From assembly GCF_018771565.1 (NCBI RefSeq), contig NZ_CP076326.1, positions 186,001-250,000 of the forward strand: DNA of 64,000 nucleotides. The letters are read 5' to 3'. This document shows, piece by piece, positions 21,044-30,515 of this stretch. Source of the DNA: Thermoflexus hugenholtzii. Its GTDB lineage: Bacteria; Chloroflexota; Anaerolineae; Thermoflexales; Thermoflexaceae. Every line of letters starts with the position of its first letter. The first letter of the stretch is position 1. The translations under genes were made by a program, and so were the position numbers. The notes beneath the pieces were generated by a model. The model did no database searches, was not told the DNA's origin, and saw only the letters and a list, made by a program, of their open reading frames with translations.

Positions 21044-22492
21044 ATGAAAAGGTTGACGATATGGATCCCTATCCTGATTGCAGCACTAGCAATCAATGTG
21101 GCGTCGGCTCAAGGCACTTTGCCTGGCAGTGGCTGGTGGACGGGCGAGCAGGTGCAAAATGTGGGTACTGCAACAGCTCGAGTAGCGATTACAATCTATG
21201 ATAAGAACACATCAAACACTTGGCGGGCAGACAGGGAGATTGCTCCTGGTGCTTCTTATACATTCACCCCCTTCGACCCAGAGTTGAGTAGCTCGGCTAC
21301 TCAAGGATCGGCTATCGTGAGTGCTGATCAGCCAATTAGGGCTATTGTGAACGTAACAAATATAAAAGCTGGCTCGCTTGGACAGGATGGAGGTAAAGCG
21401 GCGGCTCAGTATCAGGGGTTTGATGCTTCCGCTACAGCTAACACGCTCCTTTTCCCGTTGGTCAAGGGAGATTACTACGGTCATACTACCAGTTTCTATG
21501 TCCAAAATGCTGGTAATGCAGCAGCAACAGCTCAAGCTGTCTTTAAGATGCGCACGGGTGCTGTTTATACTTATACAACTCCCTCCATCGGACCTGGCCA
21601 AATGGTTGTCTTTAGCATCTACGATGCAGGATATACCCCTCCCACTAATCAAGACGGACGGGTCGGTAGTCTGATTGTTACATCTGCTCAACCCCTGGCT
21701 GGTGTTTCACTGGAGCATAAAACTGTTGAGAATCCAGCGACACTTTTACAAGGTACTCGGGGCTTTACTCCCGCAGATTATGATAGCAAAGCATATGCCC
21801 CGGTGATCAAACATCAATGGTATGGCCGTTTTACTGGTATTCAGGTGCAAAATCCTAACACAATTGATATAACTGTTACCGTAACTTATAAAGGAACGGA
21901 TGGCGCTTGTAGGGGAAGCACCTATACGGAGAGTCATGCTGTTCCTGCTGGTGGAGCATACACTTTTGTGCAGTTTGCTGGTTATACACCTTTACCCTCC
22001 CCCTGCTTGGCCTCGGCGACCATTGAGGGAACAGGGAATTTCGTAGCACTTGTCAATGAGGGGGCGCTATCTGGATATCCACCTGCTGGTATTACCTATT
22101 CGGCAATTCCTAATAAAGTCGCCACTACCAAAGTGAGTGCTCCACTCTTTAAGGATAATTACTATAAGAATACGAGTGGTCTACAGATCCAGAATGTGGG
22201 TACAGTCCGGGCCACAAATGTTGTAGCCACCTTTAATTGCACTACTCGAGGCGGTTCATCCTTTGTAGCTGTTTCAAAACCACAAACAATTGAGCCTGGT
22301 GCTGCATATTTGTTCTTTAGGCCTTCTACTAGGCCCGACGTGTTTACAACCAGTAATCCATTTGTAAGCGATCAGGCAAATTGTGCTGTGACGGTCACTA
22401 GCGATCAACCTATTGTAGCAATTGTTAACGAAATGGGCTGGGGAATATCAATGGATGATAATAACTATGAGGGTTTCAATCTAACACCATAA
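21044..22492 (+). CDS. secreted protein with four repeated beta-rich modules
   Basis: 482 residues. The signal peptide spans residues 1-23 or so (cleavage likely after ASA). Four related modules follow, each with an aromatic/Gly lead and a central (V/I)QN motif: GEQVQNVGTATARV near 30, SFYVQNAGNAAATA near 150, GIQVQNPNTIDITV near 270, GLQIQNVGTVRATN near 385. Each module then has a PGA-Y-F/FSIY-type segment. Spacing is about 115-120 residues. Probably an extracellular beta-sandwich (CARDB/Ig-like) surface protein; ligand unknown. Strong ribosome site, own promoter and a downstream terminator. Confidence 0.7.
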   Translation: MKRLTIWIPILIAALAINVASAQGTLPGSGWWTGEQVQNVGTATARVAITIYDKNTSNTWRADREIAPGASYTFTPFDPELSSSATQGSAIVSADQPIRAIVNVTNIKAGSLGQDGGKAAAQYQGFDASATANTLLFPLVKGDYYGHTTSFYVQNAGNAAATAQAVFKMRTGAVYTYTTPSIGPGQMVVFSIYDAGYTPPTNQDGRVGSLIVTSAQPLAGVSLEHKTVENPATLLQGTRGFTPADYDSKAYAPVIKHQWYGRFTGIQVQNPNTIDITVTVTYKGTDGACRGSTYTESHAVPAGGAYTFVQFAGYTPLPSPCLASATIEGTGNFVALVNEGALSGYPPAGITYSAIPNKVATTKVSAPLFKDNYYKNTSGLQIQNVGTVRATNVVATFNCTTRGGSSFVAVSKPQTIEPGAAYLFFRPSTRPDVFTTSNPFVSDQANCAVTVTSDQPIVAIVNEMGWGISMDDNNYEGFNLTP

Positions 22493-22510
22493 AATTCTAG
22501 CATATCAATC

Positions 22511-22547
22511 AAAACAGGGCCACCCATGCGGGGGTGGCCCTGTTTTT
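22511..22547 (+). terminator. rho-independent terminator
   Basis: AAAACAGGGCCACCC pairs with GGGTGGCCCTGTTTT around a short ATGCGG loop and ends in T5. It ends the repeat-protein transcript, and its T-tract abuts the ribosome site of the following lipoprotein gene. Confidence 0.85.
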
Positions 22548-22560
22548 GGAGGCAAACGCA

Positions 22561-23022
22561 ATGTGTTCCAAAGTGGGCTTGATTTTGCTGGTGATCGTAG
22601 TATCTTTAACTTGTTGCCGTCCAAGACAGATTCCTTCTATCAGCCCTTCAGTCAGTGCTCTCCATAGCCCGTTAGTCCCTACACTATCGGCTGGCCAGGT
22701 ATATGCTTTCCGATTGGATAAACCAATTCGCTCAGGGACCATGCGTGTCACCGGGGGCGGTCCTCCTGGAGTACCTATCATAATCGTGGATATCACTTTT
22801 GGAGGGCTTGTTTTAGCCACGGGCAATATAGACCAGAGCGGCCGCTTTGTCTTTGAGTTAAATCAACCGCTCGAAGCTAACCATCGCATAGGGCTGGGAT
22901 TAGGCAACTTGTCAGGCACTCCTTGGGAATCTATAAAGTTTGACAGCAAGTTCTATGGTGGAGAGCCTATGAATGTTCCGCTGGTGGGGTTTTTCTTTGA
23001 TACTTGTTTGGTAAGTGAGTGA
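22561..23022 (+). CDS. small lipoprotein of unknown function
   Basis: Start set at ATG 22561 because GGAGG lies eight bases upstream; a longer GTG-started reading would begin inside the terminator. The first 20 residues form a lipoprotein signal (VIVVSLTCC, lipobox Cys near 18-19). About 135 residues of mature domain follow, with no cysteine pairs and a Gly-rich beta pattern (GGGPPGVPIIIVDITFGG). It sits after the repeat surface protein and may share a role at the cell surface. Not recognised further. Confidence 0.6.
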   Translation: MCSKVGLILLVIVVSLTCCRPRQIPSISPSVSALHSPLVPTLSAGQVYAFRLDKPIRSGTMRVTGGGPPGVPIIIVDITFGGLVLATGNIDQSGRFVFELNQPLEANHRIGLGLGNLSGTPWESIKFDSKFYGGEPMNVPLVGFFFDTCLVSE

Positions 23023-23211
23023 TACGCATTAGATGACTTTGAATACCTAGTAATGGATTGTAAAAATTGCTAATTATGCCGATGAATGAATAAAAATCGG
23101 CTGTTTCATGCTAGATTTAGAATGATTTCTGCGATGATTGATATACCTTCCAGATTTAGGGTAAAGTATACTATCATTAGTCAAAATTTGCCACTACCCA
23201 CGACCTCCTGT

Positions 23212-24306
23212 GGTCACTCCATCGAATAGTGATATGGTAATGGTATAGGTGAAGAAGATGGCACGAAAAGCTTGTCCAGATAATTTCCCCTGTCCTCACT
23301 GTGGGGCCACCCACGTGGTAAAGAATGGCAGCAAGGGCGGGCAGCCCTGTTGGGTCTGCCGTAACTGCAAGCGCTCGTTTGGGCCCACCCTAGGCACGGC
23401 GATGTACCGCTTGCGCAACACCCCTATGGAGGTGGCATGCACGCTGCTGGTGGTGATGCGCCGGGGGAATCTGAGCGCCGCTGAAGAGGTCACGGGCCAT
23501 AAGTATGAGACCATAGGGCGGTGGTTGCGTGCCGCAGCGACGCAGGCGGAACAGATCACCAATGCCTTGGTCCATGATCTCCACTTGACGGTGGTGGAGG
23601 TAGATGCCTTCTGGTCCTTTGTCAAAAAAACATGCTCCAGCTGGAGACTCGGGCAACATGCCGGCAAGGATGGGCCCACGTTGGGGATGTAGTTGGGGAT
23701 GTAGATGTTGTAAAGGATGGATCGGCCCACGCGCTTCGTGATGGCTTGAGCCTTTGCCGCTTCGGAGGAGGAAGCGGCTTCCCGCGTGGTGGTCCAGACG
23801 TGGCAGCGGACAGTGGTTCAGCAGGGCGTGCCATGGGTCAGCGACGGGCGAAAGGTGTATCGCCAGAAGGTCCAACCGGGTGAATCGGGACCCGCAACGC
23901 CCGAGGAAACGGGGCCGACCTCGCTTGGTGTCTACCCCTGGGGTAGGATGGACCCAGGCCATCAAGCATCGTTGTCAAGGGAGGGTGGTGCGTATTGAGG
24001 TGTGCCAAGTGTGGGGCGAGCCGATAGCGTGTCCCTATGCGGTTCACGAAGAACGCTTGAACGGGGTGTTGCGTGACCGGCTGAATTGTTTGACACGCAA
24101 GACCCATGCCTTTGCCAAGCGGGAGCAGACGTGGGATGCCGCGGTGGTCTTGTGCTTATTCGAGGGCAATTGGCTGCGCTCGCATCCGGCGGACGCTGTT
24201 ATCGAGGTAGGAGCCCGGCGATGGCGATAGGTTTGACCGACCACGTCTGGAGTTGGGAGGAATTCCTAACCTACAGACATTATCACTACCCCAAGGGAGG
24301 ACTACC
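23212..24306 (+). mobile_element. IS1-like element (copy C), degenerate
   Basis: The left end GGTCACTCC and following bases align with the transposase-start end of copies A and B. The right end, read inward, is GGTAGTCCTCCCTTGGGG. Length about 1.1 kb, so this is the least deleted copy but the most diverged in sequence. No exact target duplication could be found. Confidence 0.65.
23249..24230 (+). pseudogene. IS1-like transposase, full span with frameshifts
   Basis: The N-terminus is best preserved here: CPHCGATHVVKNGSKGG then CWVCRNCKRSFGPTLG, a proper CxxC zinc ribbon. An HTH region and EVDAFWSFVKK (DEMWSFV-like, first catalytic acid) follow. Later frames give VVVQTWQRTVVQQGV, KRGRPRLVSTPGVGW and HEERLNGVLRDRLN. 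At least two frame changes and a stop at 23690 make it inactive. Copies A and B have lost several of these cysteines. Confidence 0.68.
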
Positions 24307-24357
24307 CAACCCTCCTAATCTGATCTATTGACCTTCGTTTTTTCAAAGCAACAATCA

Positions 24358-25495
24358 TCACTCCAATCCGGCATATCGGAAGCAAGAAAGCAATAAGGCA
24401 GTCTCTGTTCCCATTCGTTCCAGCGAAGCGCTGACCGCTTCCCGGAGATGGTCGATCCCTTCCGGCAAGAAATTGGCCAGGTCGCCATATTTGCTATGAT
24501 TCCAGACCATTTCTACCAGGTTCAGCTCCGGCGCATAAGCAGGCAACCAGACGACTTCCATCCCGTCGGGATGTTGCTCCTGGAGAAGCCGAATCGCTTT
24601 CCGATGGGCGCTGTGCCGATCCAGGACCAGGATGAATTTCTTCCTCACATGCCGATGCACCAGGCCCAGGAAGGCGATCACAGCATCAAAACGTATGTTC
24701 TGTTGATGAATCTGAAAGAACAGACGAGGCCGATGCCGCACAGGGGAAAAACAGATCCCGGCCATCCCGGAGAGCCGGTCGCGCCGATCCCCACTGGGCG
24801 GCACGGGGGTCTGCCCTTTCGGCGCCCATGTCCGGCGAACCAATGGCTGCAGCCGATAGCCCCTCTCGTCTCTAAACAGGATCGGCCCGCCGTTCTCCCG
24901 GGACTTTTTTTCATAGGAGTTACGCAGTTGGGGCCCAACTGAGTCATTCCCACCGCCATATATGGGGCGTTTTGGGCGATCACTCGCCATATGTGGGGCT
25001 CCCTTCCTGCCAACTGCGTAAGTCCTATTTCATTTTCACCTCTTCCCCCTTCTGGGCGCGCCAGGTTCGGATGGCCGCTTCGTCCCGCTCCCGGGCCCGT
25101 CGCTGGGGCTTCTGGGGGCTCCATCCCATCTCCCGGAGCAGATACCAGACCCGACCCGGATGGTATGACACCCCAAACTCCCGCTGGATCCCCTGGGCGA
25201 CCCGGCGAAGGGTCCACAAATCCGTGGGGAATCCGGCCGCTCGGGCCCCTCGCCGGAGAATCTCCGCCAGACGCTGTTTCTGGTCCGCCGTCAGGCGAGG
25301 GGGACGGCCGGGATGGGGTTTGGCGCGCCGCGCTTCCACCCCTTGTTCCTGGAGCGCTTTTTTCCAGCGAGAAACCGAGGCCGGGGAGACGCCGACCAGA
25401 CGACTCCCTTCCCGGACTCCTTGGCCGGCCTGGAGCATCCGAACGGCGATCATCCGGCGCATTTCCAGAGCTTCTGCACTCCATTTGGGCCGCAT
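24358..25495 (-). pseudogene. IS630-family transposase interrupted by a MITE
   Basis: The N-terminal part (ATG 25495) has an HTH (VREGSRLVGVSPASVSRWKK), a basic linker and a second winged-helix region. The C-terminal part has ILFRDERGYRLQ, FILVLDRHSAHR and LPAYAPELNLVEMVW, the DDE triad of IS630. Between them lies the 114-bp MITE. Taking it out joins the two parts across a seven-A run with a -1 frame difference, as expected for IS630 elements that make one protein by slippage. Outer IS boundaries could not be fixed. Confidence 0.8.
24914..25027 (-). mobile_element. 114-bp MITE, copy 2, inserted in IS630 transposase
   Basis: Reverse complement of the copy at 11741-11854. TTTCA at 24909-24913 and 25028-25032 flank it as a 5-bp duplication (6 bp if the outer T is counted). 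The terminal repeats are the same as those of the IS701-like remnant at 18450-20847, so that element type could have moved it. Confidence 0.85.
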
Positions 25496-25563
25496 TCTAC
25501 CATCTTCCCTATCTGTGATGGGCGGGATATATTCTAAAAGATGTTACTATGGCAAGGCGAAGA

Positions 25564-26514
25564 TCAATAAAAACGTTCCTCCAGTTTCCGCATACGATAC
25601 ATGACTTCTTCCAGCAGTCTCCGGTTGTCGCCGATGCGGTCGGCCAGGAGGCCAAACAGGAAGATCAGGAAGGCGAGAATGAGTGAAAGGGTGGCGACGA
25701 TCAGGGATTGCAAATGGCCTCGCAGGGCGAAGCCCTCGGTGACGAAGAACCAGGCCAGCCGGGCGAAGAGGATCAGGCCGATCAGCCAGAAGGGGAGCGA
25801 AAGATAGAAAAAGGCCTTCAACGGCTCGTAGCCCGCGTAGACCCGCACCAATGTGGCCCCCTGGCGCTTGATGAAATCCCAAACCCCGTGATGCAACCGC
25901 GAGGGCCGCGGGGTGGGTCGGGCGCGCACCGGAACGTGGGCGACGGCCAGCCGCCGCTTGCCCGCCTGGATGAGGTGCTCCACCGTGTATGAGAAGTCCG
26001 TGAGCACGATGAGACGCAGCGCCGCCTCCCGGGTGTAAGCCCGGAAGCCGCTCGGCGCATCCGGAACCTCCACCCCGGAAGCCCAGCGCACGACGGCCGA
26101 ACCCAGCGCGGAAAGGGCTCGCTTGGGCCATGGGAAGTGCGTGAGACGCATCACCTGCCGATCGCCTACCACGAGATCCGCCTCCCCCCGCAGGATCGGG
26201 GCGATCAGAGCGGGGATGTCCGCCGGATCATACTGGCCGTCCGCATCCAGGTTGACGATGAGATCGGCCCCCAGGCGTAACGCAGCGTCCATCCCGGTCT
26301 GGAAGGCCGCCGCCAGCCCCCGGTTGCGCCGATGCCGGATCACCACGTCTGCTCCCGCCGCCCGGGCGACCTCCCCTGTGCCATCCCGAGAGCCATCGTC
26401 CACCACAAGGACCGTCACCCGATCGATCCCCGGGATCCGACGCGGGATCTCCCGGATCACCTCGCCGATGGTCTCCGCTTCGTTATACGCCGGAATCTGA
26501 ACGACGAGATGCAT
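25564..26514 (-). CDS. polyprenyl-phosphate glycosyltransferase, GT2 (DPM1/DpgS-like)
   Basis: 316 residues from ATG 26514, chosen for GGAGG six bases upstream. The catalytic domain shows VVQIPAYNEAETI, VLVVDDGSRDGT and LIVNLDADGQYDP (the DxD site), the set found in dolichyl-phosphate mannose synthase relatives. Two C-terminal membrane helices and a final basic coiled tail follow. It would load a sugar on polyprenyl phosphate at the inner face, the donor needed by the PMT-type enzymes nearby. Divergent from the next gene. Confidence 0.85.
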   Translation of the reverse strand: MHLVVQIPAYNEAETIGEVIREIPRRIPGIDRVTVLVVDDGSRDGTGEVARAAGADVVIRHRRNRGLAAAFQTGMDAALRLGADLIVNLDADGQYDPADIPALIAPILRGEADLVVGDRQVMRLTHFPWPKRALSALGSAVVRWASGVEVPDAPSGFRAYTREAALRLIVLTDFSYTVEHLIQAGKRRLAVAHVPVRARPTPRPSRLHHGVWDFIKRQGATLVRVYAGYEPLKAFFYLSLPFWLIGLILFARLAWFFVTEGFALRGHLQSLIVATLSLILAFLIFLFGLLADRIGDNRRLLEEVMYRMRKLEERFY

Positions 26515-26642
26515 TCCCACCCTCCTCGATTTCCTTCTAAAGGATGATAGTCTCCCCATCGGCTCCCGCCAAGGACCGGTGGCGAGCTCCCGCTGTTCCC
26601 GCTACACTCCCCTTGATCCGAGTCCATCCATATGGAGAGGCA

Positions 26643-28529
26643 ATGGGGAGGGAACGCGGCCTGGGGACTCTGGGGGCTTCGGTGGGGCTGCTGCTCCTGG
26701 CCGCCGTCCTTTACACGGACCACCTGGGCGGTCCTTCCCTCTGGTTCGACGAGGGGTGGTCCTGGCATCTGGCCCGGATGCCGATCCCCGCGATGTTACA
26801 GGCCACGGCGGCCGACCGTAGCCCCTTTCTCTATTACTTGCTTCTCCACTTCTGGATCCGGGCGGCGGGGGAGAGCGAGTTCGCCCTGCGCGGGCCGTCC
26901 GTGGCCTTCGGCCTCCTCGCGGCCGCCCTGGTCGCGCGCCTGACGGCTCGAGGCTGGGGACGCCCGGCCGCGGCCTTCGCGATCCTTACAATGGCCCTTT
27001 CCCCTTTCTGGCTCTATTACGTCCAGGAAGCCCGGATGTATACGATGCTGGCCACCGGCGTCCTGGCCCTCTGGGCGGCGACGGAGGCGGCGCGCCGTCG
27101 ACCCTCCTCCCGCCGCTTCGCCGTCTGGACCCTCGTCGCGGCCGGGACAGCCCTCACGCATTACTACGGGTTGTTCCCCGTGGCGACGATGGCCGCGGCC
27201 CTGGGCCTGGGAAGCCGGCGGCGCCCGGAGGCCCTCCGGCGATGGGGAGGGAGCATGCTGGCCCTTCTGGCCCTGGTGGGGCCCTGGCTGGCCTTCGCCC
27301 ACCAGCGGTTCCTCCAGCCTGAGGCCTTCATCCGGCCGCCGATGACGGCGGAGGGCCTGCTGCAGGAGCTGGCCCGAGGCTTCTGGGGTGGGGAGGGCAT
27401 CGCCTGGCTCGCCGGGCTCCTCGCCGCGGCCGCCCTGCTCCGCCCGGATTCCTTCGTCCGCCGATGGGCGATCGGGACGCTGGGGACCTTCGGGCTGATG
27501 CTGGCGGTGCTGCTGACCCTGTTCGCCCGCTTCGCCGTCTTCCACCCGCGCTACGCGATCTTCCTCTGGGCGCTGTGGATCCCCGGGGTCGGCGGCGGGG
27601 CCGCCCGGCTGGGCGAGCTCCTCGCCGCCCGCATCCGGGGGATCCCTCCTTCCGCCCGGGGATGGCTCGGCGCGCTGGCCCTCCTTCCCCTGTGGGGGAT
27701 GATGGCCGCTCCCGGGCGGACGGGGTGGGCGGATCCGGGCCGCGGCCGCGATCCGTATCGGGAGGCGGTAGCCCACGTGGCCCGGCAGATCCGGCCTGGG
27801 GAGGCCGCCCTCGCCCTGCGGGCCAACTGGGCCGTTCTCTACTACTGGGAGCGCATGAAGGTCCCTGCCCCCCTGTGGATGGGTCCGGAGTCTCCGGTAT
27901 GGGACGAGGAGGCCATCCGCGCCATGCTGGAGGATGCCCGCCGCCGCTATGGCCCTGCGGATGGCCCCTGGCGTCTGTGGCTCTTCGGCTGGCAGCAGGA
28001 GGTGGTGGACCCCCTGGGGCTGTTCGACGGGCTGCTGCTGGAGAACGGCTTCGAGGTGGGGGGGCAGCCCTTCGGATCCCTGTGGGTGGCCTATTATGAG
28101 ACGTGGCCGCCCTTCCACGGGTTCGCCTTCACGCCCTTGCGGGCGGATTTCGCGGGGAAGATCGAGCTGCGGGGCGTTCACCTGCGCCCGCCGCGGTGGC
28201 CGGGGGATGTGCTGGGGGTGACCCTGATGTGGGCCCGGGTGGGACCGGTGCCCCAGGCCCCCCGGGTCTTCCTCCATGTTCTGGATGCTTCCGGCCGCCT
28301 GGCCGCCCAGCGGGATGGGCCGCTGCCCAACGATCTGGTTCCCATCTCTACCTGGCCGCCGGATCACGCCTTCCCGGTCTTCACCCGGGTGATCCTGCCC
28401 CGGGGGCTCCACGGGGCCTACACCCTCCGGGTCGGGCTGTATGACCCGGCCTCCGGAGCTCGCTGGCCCGTCCGCCTCAACGGCGCCGTCGGAGATGGCG
28501 TGGAGGTGGGAAAGCTGGAGCTCCCCTAA
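26643..28529 (+). CDS. PMT/GT39-type membrane glycosyltransferase
   Basis: 628 residues. After the first helix comes GPSLWFDEGWSWHLARMP (residues ~26-43), the acidic first loop of GT-C enzymes. YYVQEARMY near residue 125 is a second family motif. About ten more helices follow, then a soluble beta-rich C-terminal domain of about 130 residues. Start set at ATG 26643 behind GGAGAGG; the open frame extends further upstream without a site. Probably glycosylates a lipid or protein on the outer membrane face. Two relatives lie at 30516 and 48175. Confidence 0.75.
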   Translation: MGRERGLGTLGASVGLLLLAAVLYTDHLGGPSLWFDEGWSWHLARMPIPAMLQATAADRSPFLYYLLLHFWIRAAGESEFALRGPSVAFGLLAAALVARLTARGWGRPAAAFAILTMALSPFWLYYVQEARMYTMLATGVLALWAATEAARRRPSSRRFAVWTLVAAGTALTHYYGLFPVATMAAALGLGSRRRPEALRRWGGSMLALLALVGPWLAFAHQRFLQPEAFIRPPMTAEGLLQELARGFWGGEGIAWLAGLLAAAALLRPDSFVRRWAIGTLGTFGLMLAVLLTLFARFAVFHPRYAIFLWALWIPGVGGGAARLGELLAARIRGIPPSARGWLGALALLPLWGMMAAPGRTGWADPGRGRDPYREAVAHVARQIRPGEAALALRANWAVLYYWERMKVPAPLWMGPESPVWDEEAIRAMLEDARRRYGPADGPWRLWLFGWQQEVVDPLGLFDGLLLENGFEVGGQPFGSLWVAYYETWPPFHGFAFTPLRADFAGKIELRGVHLRPPRWPGDVLGVTLMWARVGPVPQAPRVFLHVLDASGRLAAQRDGPLPNDLVPISTWPPDHAFPVFTRVILPRGLHGAYTLRVGLYDPASGARWPVRLNGAVGDGVEVGKLELP

Positions 28530-28679
28530 GCCCGACGGATCTCCGCGGGGGAGGTTCTGCGGAGGAAAGACGGCTCATGCGACGGATCCCAGGCCTCGAT
28601 CGGGGACGTTCGGATCCGAGTTAAAGAGCGTGCAAGCTGAAACATATATGCCGAGATCCCGAGGAACGGATGGGCACGG

Positions 28680-29285
28680 ATGGCGGAGCGGCTTTACCTG
28701 ATCCGGCACGGACGCACGGCGTGGAACGCCGAGGGGCGGATCCAGGGATGGGCGGATGTGCCGCTGGATGACGTGGGCCGGGAGCAGGCCCGGCGTCTGG
28801 CGGAGCGCCTCCGGGCGCGCCCGCCGGACCTCATCCTCTGCAGCCCGCTGTGGCGGGCCTATGAAACCGCCCGCATCCTCGCCGCCGTCTGGGAGGTCCC
28901 CATCGAGGTCGATGAGCGCTTGAAGGAGCGGGGCCAGGGGCCCTTCGAGGGACGCACCGGGGTGGAGGTCGCCGCGCTGCAACAGGCCTGGCGGGAGATG
29001 GAGCGGGATCCGACGGCGGAGATCGCGGGGGTGGAGCCCCGGGCGGCGTTCGCCGAACGGGTGTGGGCGGCGATGCAGGGGGCGATGGCGCGGCCGGAAC
29101 GGACGCTGGCCGTGGTGGCCCATGGAGGGACCTTCAGCATGTTCTTCCGCCAGTGGCTGGGCCTCCCCCTGGATCGGCCCTCCCCCTTCCGGTTCGACAA
29201 CGCCTCGCTCACGGAGCTGGCCCTCCACGACGGCCGCTGGATCGTGGTGACGCTGAACGATACGTGCCATCTGACCGATCTGTAG
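28680..29285 (+). CDS. histidine phosphatase superfamily (phosphoglycerate-mutase-like)
   Basis: 201 residues. The RHG motif (YLIRHGRTAWN, His10) supplies the phospho-acceptor. CSPLWRAYETA and VVAHGGTFSMF supply the second Arg and His; Glu comes from KERGQGPFEG. This is the cofactor-independent-length GpmB/CobC-type phosphatase group, not a glycolytic dPGM. Substrate not inferable. It stands alone between a glycosyltransferase and prs. Confidence 0.85.
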   Translation: MAERLYLIRHGRTAWNAEGRIQGWADVPLDDVGREQARRLAERLRARPPDLILCSPLWRAYETARILAAVWEVPIEVDERLKERGQGPFEGRTGVEVAALQQAWREMERDPTAEIAGVEPRAAFAERVWAAMQGAMARPERTLAVVAHGGTFSMFFRQWLGLPLDRPSPFRFDNASLTELALHDGRWIVVTLNDTCHLTDL

Positions 29286-29540
29286 GCGCACGGCCCCTCT
29301 GTGTCCCGTGGCGGAGGGCCGTCCACGAACATGGGTGCGCCGGGGGCTTCGGAAGCCCAGCTGGTGCGTTCGGGCTGGAATTCGCAGTCGCCCCTTCCGA
29401 CGTGGCCTCGTCACGCGTCCACCGGTTCTTCTTTCGGAATCGTTGCGGATGCCTCTCCTTTCACGCCCCTTCTTTCGGATTCCGGGGATCCCGGCTATGA
29501 TGAATAAGCTGCGTCATCCTGACAGGGAGGTCGTTCGCGA

Positions 29541-30503
29541 ATGCCCGGGCCGTCATGGCGCTATGGGGACCTGATCCTGGTGGCGGGCTCCGGCCATCCG
29601 CAACTGGCCGAGGAGATCGCAGACTGTCTGGGGATCCCCCTTCTCCCCCGCGAGATCATCGTCTTCCCGAACGAGAACATCTTCGTCCGCCTGCTGGCCA
29701 GCGTCCGCGGGCAGGACGTGTTCGTGATCCAGAGCACGGCCTCGCCGGTGAACTATAACCTGATGGAGCTGTTCATCCTGCTGGACACCATCAAGCGGGC
29801 CAACGCGGGCCGCATCACAGCGGTGATCCCTTACCTGGCTTACGCCCGCAGCGACAAGAAAGATCAGCCCCGGGTGCCCATCACCGCGCGCCTGGTGGCG
29901 GATTTCATCGCCGTGGCCGGGGCGGATCGCTGGGTGACCATCGACCTGCACGCCAGCCAGATCCAGGGCTTCTTCAGCATCCCCGGCGACGAGCTCACGG
30001 CCTTCCACCTGCTGAGCGATTACCTGCTGGAGAAGAACTTCTCCCCCGACGAGGCGGTGGTGGTGGCCGCCGACCTGGGGTTCGCCAAGAAGGCCCGCAA
30101 CTACGCGGCCAAGCTCAATCTGCCCATCGCCTTTGTGGAGAAACGCCGCACCGGCACCCAGACGGAGGCCCTGACGGTGATCGGCGAGGTGGCCGGCCGG
30201 AAGGTGATCCTGGTGGACGACGAGGTGGACACGGCGGGCTCGGTCAGCGGCGCGGTGCGGGTCTTGAAGGAGCAGGGGGCGGCGGAGATCTACCTCTGCT
30301 TCACCCACGCCGTCCTCTCCGGCCCCGCCGTGGACCGCCTGCGGGCCTTGCCCATCCGGGAGATCATCTGCACGAACACCATCCCCATCCCACCCCATAA
30401 GCGACTCCCGAACATGACCGTCCTCTCCGTGGGGCCCATGCTGGCCGAGGTGATCCGTCGGATCCACGAGGGCCGCTCGGTCGGCCAGCTGTTCAACGAG
30501 TGA
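29541..30503 (+). CDS. prs: ribose-phosphate pyrophosphokinase
   Basis: Makes PRPP from ribose 5-phosphate and ATP for nucleotide, His and Trp synthesis. 320 residues, normal length. FPNENIFVRL near residue 45 is the ATP-binding flag region; VTIDLHASQIQGFF near 133 is the signature loop. VILVDDEVDTAGS near 224 is the PRPP-binding loop. The ADLG-x-x-KKARNYA stretch near 175 supplies the catalytic Lys/Arg. A TATGAT at about 29498 may be its -10 box. The next gene starts 12 bp after the stop. Confidence 0.93.
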   Translation: MPGPSWRYGDLILVAGSGHPQLAEEIADCLGIPLLPREIIVFPNENIFVRLLASVRGQDVFVIQSTASPVNYNLMELFILLDTIKRANAGRITAVIPYLAYARSDKKDQPRVPITARLVADFIAVAGADRWVTIDLHASQIQGFFSIPGDELTAFHLLSDYLLEKNFSPDEAVVVAADLGFAKKARNYAAKLNLPIAFVEKRRTGTQTEALTVIGEVAGRKVILVDDEVDTAGSVSGAVRVLKEQGAAEIYLCFTHAVLSGPAVDRLRALPIREIICTNTIPIPPHKRLPNMTVLSVGPMLAEVIRRIHEGRSVGQLFNE

Positions 30504-30515
30504 GGAGGGACGGGG

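Noticed and set aside
22534-22560. Earlier GTG start for the small lipoprotein
   Set aside because: Falls within the terminator stem; ATG 22561 has GGAGG at ideal spacing and begins the lipoprotein signal.
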